From Phycomyces blakesleeanus NRRL 1555(-) (taxonomy: Eukaryota; Mucoromycota; Mucoromycetes; Mucorales; Phycomycetaceae), in contig NW_017265135.1 in the NCBI RefSeq assembly GCF_001638985.1, forward strand, positions 2,285,223-2,349,222: 64,000 bases of DNA, in the 5' to 3' direction. Numbering within the stretch: the stretch's first letter is position 1; each line of letters begins with the position of its first letter. The notes under the pieces were generated by a model that saw only the letters and a program-made list of their open reading frames with translations, did not search any database and was not told the DNA's origin. This document shows, in pieces, positions 45,012-55,750 of the stretch. The position numbers were made by a program, and so were the translations under genes.

Positions 45012-45773
45012 TTAGAAGAGAGATGCGAGGGGAGGAGCGTTTACTGAGGGAAGTTGTTGTTTCTGGTCGGTGTCATTAAGGAGGGTTCGGATTGCTGATA
45101 ACTTTGGGGAGGGAAAGAAGGAGGAAGAGGAGGAAGAGGAGGAAGAGGCGGAGAGAGGGGGTTGGGGTCTGTGGAGGGGTGGAAGCCGTACAAAATGATC
45201 GTCTTGTGCAAAGTGTGTGTAGGATAGATCGCATTCATGCCGCTGGCGCTTGTCCCTGGTGGGGTGAACGGGACGGGTGTTGTACACGGTGCTGCAGGAC
45301 GGCGGGCCGGAATGAAGGTATTTATGGGAGGCAGGATCCCGTTCCCTCGATCCGAAAGTGGGTAGTGTTCTGTCGGCAGACGGGTCGGAGTTTTCACTCA
45401 TGGAGGGTGACAAGGGTGTGTCCTTCTCGGACAAAGACAAAGAAGGTGAAGTGGAGGATGAGGCCAGCAAAGCGCGCAACACGTCCTCGATCATTGTTAA
45501 GCGACTTTCGATTGCATGGATTGGTGTGGTTCCAGTCGTCGATGTAGATGGACTGACGGACTTCTTCCGTTCCAGCAGAGGTGTCCCGGTCGGTGGTTTT
45601 GGTTTGAGTGAACGCGAGTAGTCGCACTCCATGTTCGTCTTTGCACAGCTGGTACAAGGCTTCTCGCCGTTGCATTTAATCTTCTTCCGCCGGCATTCGC
45701 CACAGGCACTCACAACCTTGAGTCGCTTGTTGCGTCGGGTACTTTCGAGCTGAAGATCTTGTTTGGAGGCCAT
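45012..45773 (-). CDS. Zn2Cys6 fungal transcription factor
   Basis: A single open frame of 253 residues starts at MASKQDLQL; an upstream ATG at 45872 would add a hydrophobic stretch and is unlikely. The binuclear zinc cluster is Cys24-Cys27-Cys34-Cys40-Cys43-Cys50 (spacing 2-6-5-2-6) with the DNA-contacting RRKKIKC in between. A proline-rich linker (PKPPTGTPL) and a short helix (IESRLTMIEDVLRALL) that may be the dimerisation element follow. The remainder is Ser/Pro-rich with a polySer run. It lacks the large middle-homology domain found in many members, so it is a short zinc-cluster regulator in the nucleus. Target genes are not evident from context. Overlapping antisense frames are shadows. 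Confidence 0.92.
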   Translation of the reverse strand: MASKQDLQLESTRRNKRLKVVSACGECRRKKIKCNGEKPCTSCAKTNMECDYSRSLKPKPPTGTPLLERKKSVSPSTSTTGTTPIHAIESRLTMIEDVLRALLASSSTSPSLSLSEKDTPLSPSMSENSDPSADRTLPTFGSRERDPASHKYLHSGPPSCSTVYNTRPVHPTRDKRQRHECDLSYTHFAQDDHFVRLPPLHRPQPPLSASSSSSSSSSFFPSPKLSAIRTLLNDTDQKQQLPSVNAPPLASLF

Positions 45774-46471
45774 CGAGATATGTGACAAGAGAAAGAAAGA
45801 AGTAAAGAAAAGGAAGAGGTGAACGGAACAAGATAAATAAAATAAGGCCAATTTGTGGTTTTCGGCAATCAAAAGGGAGTCAAATCAAATCGATTCGACG
45901 AAAAAAAAAAAGCGTTGCCACCGGGTTCCCCTTCCCAACCCCCCCTCTGTCTCTCCTTTTATCCCTCTGTCTCCCCCCTTCTTTCTGTCTCTTTTACACC
46001 TATTCATCAAATGCAGAAGTCGATAGCGTGGCAACTTTTTCTCCTCGACCAATTAAGGCAGGCGCTGGTGTTCAGGTCACCGGCCAACATCGTCCGTGCC
46101 TGCCACCGATTCCATTCTCGCCTTGAGTTCTCGCCTTTTTCTTTATTTCAATAAAAGTCATGGCAATATTTAATTCTTCCACACGCAAGGGACTCAATCT
46201 TCCCCTCCTTGGCAAGGGCTGAATTCCCTATGGTTTGGCCCTAGAATGAACAAGAAATCAATACGAAATAGAACAAGAAACAAGAAACAAGGACGCAGCT
46301 TAAAATAGAATCACCGGCGATCCGAGGTGCAACAGTGCTTCCCGACACCGTCCGTGAGGCTTGTCCCCGAATAACTCTCTTGTGAGAACAAACTTGATCA
46401 TGCCCATCTTGTTCGTGTTTCTTTTCTTTCTTTTTTCCGTTTAACTCATAGCAACAACTGATATTATTACC
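45774..46471. promoter_or_regulatory. Divergent intergenic region
   Basis: A 698-bp region between two divergent genes, markedly more GC-rich and C/T-rich (CCCCTTCCC, CTGTCTC tracts 45920-45990) than the rest of the window. Both promoters should lie here; no specific site is claimed. Confidence 0.45.
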
Positions 46472-47420
46472 ATGGCAAACATTGAATGGGAAAAGAGATG
46501 GCAAAATGGCCAGACTGGCTGGGACAAGGGCACTGTCAGCCCCGCCCTCAAAAAACTCATCGAACAAGACACAGACGGCGCGATTGTGCCTTGCAAGGGC
46601 CGCGGCCTCGTGCCTGGCTGTGGTTCTGGTAGGGCAACTATCACCATGTGAAACCCTATCCATAAACCTTTTTTTAATAGGCTATGATGTCCAATTCCTC
46701 GCATCCAAGAACCTCCACATGACGGGCATAGACCTCAGTCCTACTTGCATCAAATTGTGCAGAAAGGTATCTCTGATAGAAATATTCTTATCTAGTTATG
46801 CCGAAAGTTCATGCCATTTAAATTACATGCCCAATAGAACCATCCCGACGCCGCAAAGGATAACTACGCCTTTGAGACCGGGAACTTTTTTGATTTTGAG
46901 GTGCCGGACGGCGGCTATGACCTGGCGTACGATTATACGTAAGACCCAAAAATAAAATAAAAGCAAGAATCAAACCAAACCAAACCAAACCAAACCCAAC
47001 TTATTTCAGTTGACCTGAACTCAACTGATTATTATTATTATTATATTATTATTATTGGCTCCGGAACCTCGCTCCATCTTCAACCAAATAAAGGTTTCTG
47101 TGTGCCCTAGAGCCAAAGATGCGCCCCCAATGGGCATCCCGGTATGCCGAGATCATCAGGCCCGGTGGGGTGCTGATTGCACTCCAGTATCCACTCGATG
47201 GTCATGAAGGCGGTCCTCCCTTTTCATTGACTCCAGAAATGTATGTCGAGAATTTATTTAATAATAGGAATGATAATAAAAGACTTGGGCTGACATGTTG
47301 TATAGTTATGAGCAGCTATTGACACCTGCCTTTGAGCTTATTTATCTGGTTGATGCAGATGGCCACGAGTCTCGCATCGGTAATGAAAAAATGAGCGTGT
47401 GGAAAAGAAAGTCCAACTAG
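46472..47420 (+). CDS. TPMT-family thiol methyltransferase
   Basis: Five exons (46472-46628, 46681-46766, 46838-46938, 47094-47240, 47306-47420) encode 201 residues. The protein matches the thiopurine S-methyltransferase family, SAM-dependent enzymes that methylate thiols, thiocyanate or halides. Evidence: WEKRWQNGQTGWDKG at the N-terminus, the SAM-binding motif I LVPGCGSGYDV split by the first intron, TGIDLS (motif II acid), YDLAYDYTFLCAL and RPGGVLIALQYP. The last intron uses a GTATGT donor giving LTPEIYEQLL. No signal peptide is visible, so it is probably cytosolic. The physiological substrate in fungi is not certain; detoxification of thiols or halides is the usual suggestion. It converges on TRM5, with only 156 bp between stop codons. 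Confidence 0.93.
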
Positions 47421-47576
47421 TCAAACAGAAGATGTGCTCTATACTTTCAAAGCTTGATCTTTTGTGTAGCAGTGTCTTCAGGGTGACTCTCATCACTCTT
47501 CCGTTTACTACCAATAAAATTACAATATATATCAATTATAACTACGATTTTGCCAATCATCTGTTCCACATTATCC

Positions 47577-49487
47577 TTACCTCAGGGGTGCAAAGGCCAC
47601 ATCAGGAGTTAAGGGAAAAGAAACGCAGTACATGTCCTTCTTGGGTGCTACATTGCGCACCAGATGAAGCTGGGTGAGCTCACTATCCACGGGTGCACCT
47701 ATCATGTGTGCAACACGCTATTTTCCCTTGATGTCAGTTGGAGTTTTGGATGGCGAGAGTGCACCTACATCAAATATGTCCTGGCGAGGATCGGCGCTCT
47801 TTGTGAAACAGTGGCAGTGAATGATAGGGAGCTTGGCATCTTTGCTTGCTTCGAAAAGTTCTTTTTTGTCGTTGTACAAGCCACGGAAGGTGTCTGTGTA
47901 TAATCCAATATCAGTATAGTGCGATATTGTGCACTTATTAAAGTACCCGTTCCGTAGATCACTATAGCACTTCTTACCCAAAAACTCAATCGCCGTTGCC
48001 GGGAGATTCATTACAAAATGATCGAATGTCTTCCACTCGGTTGATGTCTCTTGAAGATCTTGTACGGCCTTTTTAATAAACTCCCGCCCGTCCATATTGT
48101 AGGTGTGGATTTTTTTGCTGTCGATCTAACACAAATACGTAAATATAGTTAGAGCTTTCTCCAATCAACCAGGACCACCCCCACAGTCTTTATTTTACTT
48201 ACCTTGTTCAACTGGACATTTTCATTGAGCCACTCATAAGAAGAAGGATTCAAGTCGTTTGCATAGACAATCGCTCCTCCCTTTGCCGCAGGGAGTGCGA
48301 ATGGCCCCACACCAGCAAAAACATCGCCTACACAAGCTTACTTATTTTAGCATGCATAAACCCCCTCTTTTTTCTTTCTTTCTTTTGGTCTTCGCCCACT
48401 TACAGACGTTCTCAGAGGGCTTAAACATCCGCACCAGGCGCTCATGCTCTGTGTGTAAGCGTGAATTCCAATACACTTTGGAAAAGTCAAACTTGAATCT
48501 ACAACCACTCTCTTTCTGCATTTGCAGGTCAGTCAAGGATCATACAAACACATAGCCGTGACAGCATTAAACATACCACCATCGTCATCATATTTCCATC
48601 GCCTGCCAGTAACTCCATCTTAAAGTAACGGTAGGTAGTGTCAATGCTGTTGGTCTTGTTTACTACGCAAGTGATGTTTTTGTTTTTCTATTCGTGTGTG
48701 TCAGTAATGTGTGTGTGTGTGTATCTCCAGATATGTCGTCTTACATCGAGGATAATCTCTCCAACAATCGTTTTCCAAGGATAATATTCCTCTCTCAGGT
48801 TCATGTGAGCTTGAGAATAATACCAACCATTAGCGTCATCTTATTTCATTCGAAAAAGCAAGTAGTATTTACCAATGTGTCCAGTTTGTGTAAAAGAAGA
48901 AGGAATCTCCTTTGCATCCTTAGGCATTACAGCGTGCATAATCTGCTCTGTAGTAAAAATAAAAGTAAAACTGATAAATTACAATGAACAACACTCGATA
49001 CTACTGCTACTGCCATTCATCTTATATACCACTAGTCCAATAGTCATAGTCCAAATCAATGTGGTGATCCACCACACCAAGCACATCCGTCTCCATAACC
49101 TTCTTGGCTTCTTGAGGAAGATTCTCGAGATCTATTAATAAATTATAAGCACAAACTTGCACAGATTTGATCTCCCATTTCCAAGATCTTAATCGCACCT
49201 TCTCTACGCAAATCTGCTTTAAGCAGCACCAACTTGGTTTCTTTAGATCCTGAATCTTCAGCTACGTTGCGGAGACGAGGTTGGTTCAGAAGGTTACTGT
49301 TGAAAACTGGTCTTGAGTCGAATGTTGGTAAAAATACATTAAGCAAATCTTACTTTCCAAATGCCTTAACAACTATGCCAACTCGCTTGGCTGGGACTCG
49401 GACACCGATAACATCATATGACTTTTTGAAAGCAGCCCGATTAAGAACCTTCATTCCATGATGAGCAGGAGGGAAAAAAATACTCAT
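47577..49487 (-). CDS. TRM5: tRNA (guanine37-N1)-methyltransferase Trm5
   Basis: Eleven minus-strand exons (49487-49354, 49296-49199, 49131-49030, 48947-48873, 48809-48745, 48687-48577, 48515-48404, 48327-48203, 48125-47978, 47893-47769, 47717-47577) encode 411 residues with every phase agreeing. Trm5 makes m1G37 next to the anticodon, which prevents +1 frameshifting, in cytosol and mitochondria. Landmarks are [12 protein letters not shown] across exons 4/5, [19 protein letters not shown], the SAM loop [13 protein letters not shown] (from Cys233), [20 protein letters not shown], the catalytic-site [12 protein letters not shown] (Asn314-Leu-Pro) and [14 protein letters not shown]. Exon 6 is pinned by [13 protein letters not shown], homologous to the ILDVN...VVNK block. 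It is the most intron-dense gene of the window. Confidence 0.95.
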
Positions 49488-49750
49488 TCTATTTCAAAAA
49501 TGCTGATCAAAGCTATAATAAAAAATACGTAAGGAAATGTATTGCCTCACTATAAGTTTATAGGTTTATTATTATTATTATTATTATTATTTTTTAAAAA
49601 AAAAACGTATATCTCTATAGGTAAGCCGTCACAGAGAACGTTGTATAGCAAAACCAAAGAAAAAGGTTTAATGACATCTTTATGTAAATAATATATATAT
49701 ATATATATATATATCTTTGCATCTTTTCTCCAAGCTAGAATATAACTAAT
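49488..49750. other. Short intergenic, TRM5 5' flank
   Basis: AT-rich, with TTA units (49567-49590), a T-run/A-run palindrome (49590-49606) and a TA tract (49690-49714). It presumably holds the TRM5 promoter and the 3' flank of the upstream minus-strand gene. Confidence 0.55.
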
Positions 49751-51096
49751 TCAATCATTTTCTTCAAGCTCCAACTTGGTACGAAGTTGAGTAATAAGGT
49801 CCTCAATCTCACTATGGCACACAGGTGCCTCAATTTCAGCAATCCAAAAGAGCTCTCTGACAGCAAGTGGAATAACGAGCATAGTCGTATCTACAGAATT
49901 AGGGTCTGGTTTATCCAAAGGATCTCGAATATCTGCATCGATGTCTTCATAATCTTCCTCTTCTTCTTCCATGCGTACCACGGTGATTGTAAGATCTTCT
50001 TTAGTAACGACTGGCTTGACGGGTTTTGGAAGTCCCAATGGTTCTAATTTGGTTACTGGTGGCGGTGGACCTCCCAATGGTGCCGGGATTGGCGGAGCAA
50101 TTGGCGCAACTGGAGTAGTCGGAGTAGTTGGAGTTGCGGTTGCTGCTGCTCTTGCCTTTGCTTTTGCCCTTTCTCTGGGAGTACCAACTGGTGGTTTGAC
50201 AGGTGGTTTGGCAGGTGGTCTACCCCAGGCAGGTTTTTGTGGCGGTGCTTTCACTGGTGGAGCTCTTCCCCTTGGTGGTGGCGGTGTTCTTAAGGGAGCT
50301 CTCACTGGAGTCATTCCTCTGGGTGTTCCTCTAGGTGTTCCTCTTCCTGGCATTGGAGACGGCGATGTGACATACTCAGTAGATGTTGTTGCTGAGATCA
50401 TTGAAGGTGTAGTAGATGCTATAGAAGGAGTGGTTGAAATTGTCCTCAACACTTCTACTTCGTCATCTGACTCTATGTATGAGCCCATTGGTGTCTCTAG
50501 TATTCTGTCTGGGGTCACCGATGGACCGTATACTGGTACTGTTTCTGTATTTTCGGTCTCACTAGGTTCTGGTAGATTTTCAGCGTCGTCTTCTTCGTCG
50601 TCTGAAAGATCAGGCTGATTTACTCTCTCGAGAATACGAAGTAGTTTTTTGCAGGCTTCGAGAGGGGTTACAGAATTATTACGAGCCTTCCTAGGCCTTT
50701 TCTCGACTTCTTCTTCAAATTCTTTTTGACGGGCCACAATGTCATCTTGACGTTCTTTCATGAGAGTTGTTTTGCGTTGTTGGTGCATTTGCTGACTTGC
50801 CAAGACGTAGTCGAGACGGACCTGACGCAGACGTTCATACTCTGCTGTCAATTGATTAAGGACAGGCTCATTAGCTTTGGATGCGGCACCTCCTCTCCGA
50901 ATGGGTCTGCGTACACTGTGGAATGAATGATGAATTATGAAATGATGATGTCACGTTTGTTACCTTGGTGGTTTCTAATGTCAATAGCATATTACATTAG
51001 CTGTTATAAAAAGTGAATTAAGATGGAAGATGAGTGACTTTACCTCTGGCTGTCTTCCTCTTCTGACGGGTTCTCTTCCGGATTGTGGTGTGCCAT
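49751..51096 (-). CDS. Proline-rich coiled-coil protein, 405 aa, unknown
   Basis: Two minus-strand exons (51096-51044, 50915-49751) join as EEEDSQ-S-VRRPIRRGG. I recognise no family. A charged helical segment (about residues 37-85: LNQLTAEYERLRQVRL and onwards to EFEEEVEKRPRK) looks like a coiled coil. An acidic stretch follows, then a Ser/Thr-rich part with STTPSIASTTPSM repeats, and a long Pro/Ala/Arg-rich region with GRGTPRGTPRG and PPVKAPPQKPAW that could bind SH3, WW or profilin-type partners. The C-terminal 100 residues (acidic EEEEEDYEDID, then VDTTMLVIPLAVRELFWIAE) look folded and are the best search query. No signal peptide or membrane segment is present. A cytoskeletal adaptor is a guess only. 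Confidence 0.75.
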
Positions 51097-52171
51097 TTGT
51101 TTCCTACATTACAATGAGGATGTGGAGGAAACAAGGATTAGGCTACTCACTAGCTGGAGTTTCAACTTCTCGATGTTGCGCTCTATGCCAGCAGCGAGGT
51201 TTTTGTATCTTTCTTCGGGTTTCATGACAGGAGCAAGAGGGTTTCCCCCCCTTGTCGTATGTGCACCCTTCTATTTCTTATTTGGGGGTTTAGGGTTCAA
51301 CCATAGTTACCGAGAATCAATGTACACGATCTGGAGTGGTACATTTTTGCTAATTTATTTTCTGTTTACGATTTTGTTAAATATATATATATATAAATGT
51401 CTTTCCATCAATATAAAACACAGAAGGCGAGACTGACATCAAGACTAACATGTGCTTTTTTTTGAAGGAGCCTTGGTACCATAATCAGTATAGTTGCAAG
51501 ATTCTATACCTCACGACAGTTCCACAAGCCAGGTGGATACTGCTGCGGTACACGCAATACAAAAGCAAAACACAGAATACAGTTTCTCTACATGGTACTG
51601 TGCTGTGCTTTGTATGACTTTGTGTGGCAGTAGAATGAATGGGTACGAACAACCAGTTTACAGATTATTCTGATACATTTGAACTGCCTACTTATCTAGT
51701 TACCTAACTATTTACTGAGTTAGCTAACCTCTTTTTATGTTAAGGATTGTGGTATATTTGTATAAATATTTACAGGCTTTATGTTTATTAATTAATTATT
51801 ATTATTAAAATAGTAAGTTTTGGCTTCTGTACCACAATATTACAAAATATAGAAATACCAAAAAAGAAAAGAAAAGTATATTGCTTTAGATGGAACTGAT
51901 CTCAAAGAAGTTCCAAAGGGGGGAATGAGGGGGGTGTGGGGGAAAGGAAAAGCAAGGGATATCCTTTTTGTTCATTGGTTGTACTTGATTGAATCCCAGT
52001 AGTGGTCTACTCACTGGTAAGCTGCCTTAATACTGATTATTTTTATTATTATTTTTATATTTTCTTGATTCATTTTCCGGGTGCCTGATTTTTCTAACCT
52101 CCACACTCTATACTACATCTTTTTCATTTCTTCTTATTACACTTTGTCGAAAAAGTGACCTGCTTGTCGCA
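51097..52171. promoter_or_regulatory. Divergent intergenic region
   Basis: About 1.1 kb between divergent genes. Contains a TA tract near 51380-51396, CTACTTATCTAGTTACCTAAC-like tandem CTA units (two short runs near 51690-51730), and a G-rich patch at 51917-51945. Plus-strand frames near 51030-51436 have no homology support. No gene is seen. Confidence 0.45.
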
Positions 52172-53079
52172 ATGGATGTCTATGACTTGACAAGAAAGAA
52201 GAGGCCTACCCACCTTACACTTGGGCAGTCGGCCAGTTCAGAATCTGCCACTACCCTGGGGATGCTCAATGCTACCCCCATGCAACCAAATTCAACCATA
52301 AGAGCTCACCGCATACCAGATGTCGTCTCTGGTCCTCCAAACCGAGATCATTGGAAGGTAAACTATTTTGCTTTTTTTTTTAAAAAAAAAGTTAAAAAAC
52401 AACAACATCACAGCCGGTTTGTAGCTAATTCAACAATTGCCTTATAATCAGCCTGATGCAGATTCACTTCAATGTGCTTCACCAGACTGTCAGACTGCAT
52501 TTGGGTTATTTGAACGAAGGCACCACTGTAGAAAATGCGGAGACATATTTTGCTCTGCCCATTGTTCAAACTACTTCCGACTTGACCACGCTTCACAGTT
52601 TCATCTCCGTGGTCTCTTGTCGCGGGGCTGTGATGCCTGTGCTGGCGATTATAAACAGTGGCAGGATGCTATGGTTAGGACAAAATCTAGACAGGTTAAG
52701 AAAGAGGAACCAAAGACAGAAGAAAGGGTAAAAAGACGTACCTTGATCATGACCCAACAACCACAGGCTATGGAAGGAGTGACTGAATTAGGAAGAGATG
52801 GTATGTTTAGTCTTAATTATACCAAATAACATTAACTCAACATTGTTAATATAGACATTGTACAGTCAGACCAATCCTCGTCTTCTTCACCGACTACTCC
52901 GCGGCCCAGGGGTATTGCTATCAGACACACGGCAAATAATGAGCATGGTAAGTCTTTTACTTTTATTGACTTCTTCGCTGGAGTATGGCAATGATTAGAT
53001 TATTAACATGGTATTCTTTTTAGCTCCATTGCACCCTATACTATCCGTGCCTGCTGATTGGCAATGGTCAACATTTTAG
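52172..53079 (+). CDS. FYVE zinc-finger protein
   Basis: Four exons (52172-52357, 52452-52800, 52855-52947, 53024-53079) encode 227 residues. A FYVE domain starts at HWKPDADSLQC across the first intron, with eight zinc ligands including Cys70, Cys75, Cys88 and Cys91 and the phosphoinositide-binding core ERRHHCRKCG. FYVE domains bind phosphatidylinositol 3-phosphate on endosomes and vacuoles. The WxPD preamble and F-x-L-F-x-RRHHCR pattern is that of the small fungal FYVE proteins of unknown function (as in Schizosaccharomyces), not Vps27, Fab1 or Pib1, which carry further domains. After the finger the protein is basic then Ser/Pro-rich, and ends HPILSVPADWQWSTF, a short aromatic tail that may be a conserved motif. 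The first intron contains a T10/A9 palindrome. Confidence 0.92.
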
Positions 53080-53467
53080 AAGCATTTTCATTCCCACCAT
53101 ATATATTATCTTTTCTTTTTCTTTTTTATCCTTTATGTTTTCTGCTTCCGCTTTTAGAATCCAAAAACCCAAAAACCCGCCTCCCAAAAGCTTTTGGTTA
53201 CCAATCTAGTAACCCTAATCAAATTGTAAATTATCATGTTTTTTTGTCAGGTTTTCTTTTTTCATTAATATTAATTATTATATTTATATTATTTATATTA
53301 TATATTATTATTATCCATCTATACTCTTTATACTTTTTACTTCTTTTACATTCCATATTGGGCCAAAACATACAGTTGAACTGAATTAAATCAAAAAATA
53401 ATACTTCTTGTCATCTTCATCACTTTCAAAAAAGAGAAAGAAAATTCGAATAAGAAAAGATTCATAT
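53080..53467. other. Intergenic between FYVE and kinase genes
   Basis: T-rich and AT-rich, with two CCAAAAACCC-like repeats near 53160-53180. Likely kinase promoter and 5'UTR. No gene is seen. Confidence 0.55.
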
Positions 53468-55337
53468 ATGGACACACCATCTACTGTCTTGGTTTCCCCA
53501 ACCCATGTCCATGTCACAGGAAGACTATCCCACGAAAGAACAAAATCTGCTAATGATGTCCTTTTATCTGTTACTCAAAAAACATCCCTCTTACGCTCTT
53601 TATCCTCAAATACCCTTCGTCCCAGAACCAAGTCACTATCCATTCTTTTTGAACGCTGGTCGCCCCAGTTCTTATCTCCCCAAGAAGATGTTCCAGATCC
53701 AATCCAAAAAACCCAACTATCAGTCAACAGATGTGATTATGAACTCACCGCCGTAATTGGTCTGTAGTCTACAACAAAACTGTTCGGATATGCTGATACG
53801 CATAAACATATTAGGGAGAGGATCATCTGCGACGGTATATTCTGGATATCATCTACCCACTCGAGCAACTATAGCAATCAAGAGAATCGATCTTGAGCGC
53901 TTGGATATCAATGGCACCGGGACACGGCTCGATGCACTACATAAAGAGATACAAATCATGTCACTCTGCAATCACCCGCACCTCTTGCCGATATATCAGA
54001 GCTTCGTATCAAACAGTTATCTCTATATTGTCATGCCTCTCATGTCTGCTGGTAAATTTCGAGAAACATTTAAAGCCAAGACGGCCTTTATTAACCTTTA
54101 TTCTAGGCTCATGTCTTGATCTTTTGACACAGATTAGCAGAACCGGTCTAAGTGAATCAATTGTAGCCTGGTAAAGCTTGTCATCTCAATGTAGAGATTG
54201 GTAAAATATTTCATATCCATTCATTCTTGAATATTTAGCATTCTCAAACAGGTTGCCCTGGGGTTGGATTATCTACACACTAACCATTTAATACACCGGG
54301 ATGTGAAAGCGGCCAATCTGTTACTTGACTGGAAGACAGGTTATGTTTCACTTGCTGACTTTGGAGTCAGTAACCACTTACTTCCTAATGTTGCAGAATC
54401 TTCAGAACCAGTCTCCAAACATGTAGGCCCAGCTACCATGCAAGTGCCGCGTAGCACTTGCTCTAATTTAATAGTGGCAGGGTTATCGGATCCAATCAGC
54501 CATCCCAAAGTTTCCCTCAGGCGCTCATTTGTTGGCACACCATGTTGGATGGCCCCTGAAATACTCGGCTGCCAGGCATATGGGACCTCGGTCGACATAT
54601 GGTCTCTTGGGATAACAGCTCTAGAATTAGCTTGTGGGAGGGCTCCTTTCAGTGAATTTGATATTCGTACCGTAAGCCAAAGCTCGTTTTAATGACCTAC
54701 TTTGTAATGTTTTTAACCTTTTTTCTTCTTCTTGCAAGATATTTGCTTGCATTCTACACCGACCTTCACCTACACTTCAAAGCGTCGACTCTAAAGCTAG
54801 TTTCGGCGATTCTTTTCATGATTTTGTTGACCAATGTCTTCACAAAAACCCTGGGCAACGCACAACAGCCCAAGAAGCACTTTCCCATAAATTCTTATGT
54901 CACGCAGAGCCTCCTACGCATTTGGCTGACTACCTTGCCTGCTATCCAAAGTTGAACAAAAATACATCTCAAACATTATTTCTACACAAACAACCACTTT
55001 GTGACACCTTACACACGAGTATGCATGAGAATGATGACCAAAGTAAGAAATTACAACTTTATTTTTGTCTTTGGATAAACTGGAAGACTTCAAATTGTAT
55101 CTCATCATATTGCCTTGGTTTGTATGCATATTAATCCCAGATGCTTTATGCTGGGATTTCTCGGCACAGCTGATAAAACCCTTTCAGCTCGATATTTGTC
55201 AAGCTAAATTTATGAACAAGTCATTGGAAGACACACTTGATTTGCCTATCACACCTCAAGATATACAAGTATTTTCTGTCAAATCAAGCGACTTACCGCT
55301 TGAAGGTTGTAAAAAGACATCATTGCCAAACTTTTGA
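53468..55337 (+). CDS. STE20-family Ser/Thr kinase, OSR1/SPAK-like
   Basis: Six exons (53468-53759, 53815-54051, 54107-54170, 54239-54671, 54739-55042, 55141-55337) encode 508 residues. The kinase domain begins CDYELTAVIGRGSS (glycine loop across the first, 55-nt intron). The ATP lysine is Lys120 in IAIKRIDLE, the catalytic loop IHRDVKAAN (Asp219), DFG at 238-240, then FVGTPCWMAPE and VDIWSLGITALELA. GTPCWMAPE and the YELTAVIG start place it with STE20-group OSR1/SPAK/Fray kinases, which phosphorylate transporters or act in morphogenesis. The segment between DFG and APE is about twice normal length owing to a Ser/Thr/Pro-rich insertion. The C-terminal 65 residues include ALCWDFSAQL, but no OSR1 CCT domain is evident. 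The first donor (GTCTGT) is weak, though frame demands it. Confidence 0.88.
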
Positions 55338-55750
55338 ACTGTATATCTTAGCAGTCGATTTAATCGCACAACGAACACAACAAATGTACCGATCTTATGC
55401 ATTCCCGCCCTCTCTGGCTGTACGTTCATATGCATGCTATGTACACGTTACCAGAAGTGCGTAACTTATATATATATATATAATGCTTTATAGCTCTTTT
55501 TTCTATATACAATAAAACACTTTTTTCATGTACAGATAATATTTAAAGACTACTATATAGAAGATAAAGACTTTTAGGCATTCACGTGCCTCTATTGATT
55601 CCTAATCTTTTCATGAACTCCGTTGCAAAAAGAATTCCAGTTCCTGTATAGGTTTTAACCTCTAAACACTTTCCTATTTTAATTTTTAATTTTTTTTTTT
55701 TTAATTTTACCTGTTTTTGCCCATTTTCGCTAGTTTTTTTTTTTTATATA
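55338..55750. other. Intergenic between kinase and ALR genes
   Basis: AT-rich with a TA tract near 55468-55482 and long T runs just before the ALR start codon. No gene is seen. Confidence 0.55.

Noticed and set aside
49971..50618. Gly/Val-rich 215-codon plus-strand frame
   Set aside because: It is the antisense of the Pro/Ala-rich region of the minus-strand coiled-coil protein.
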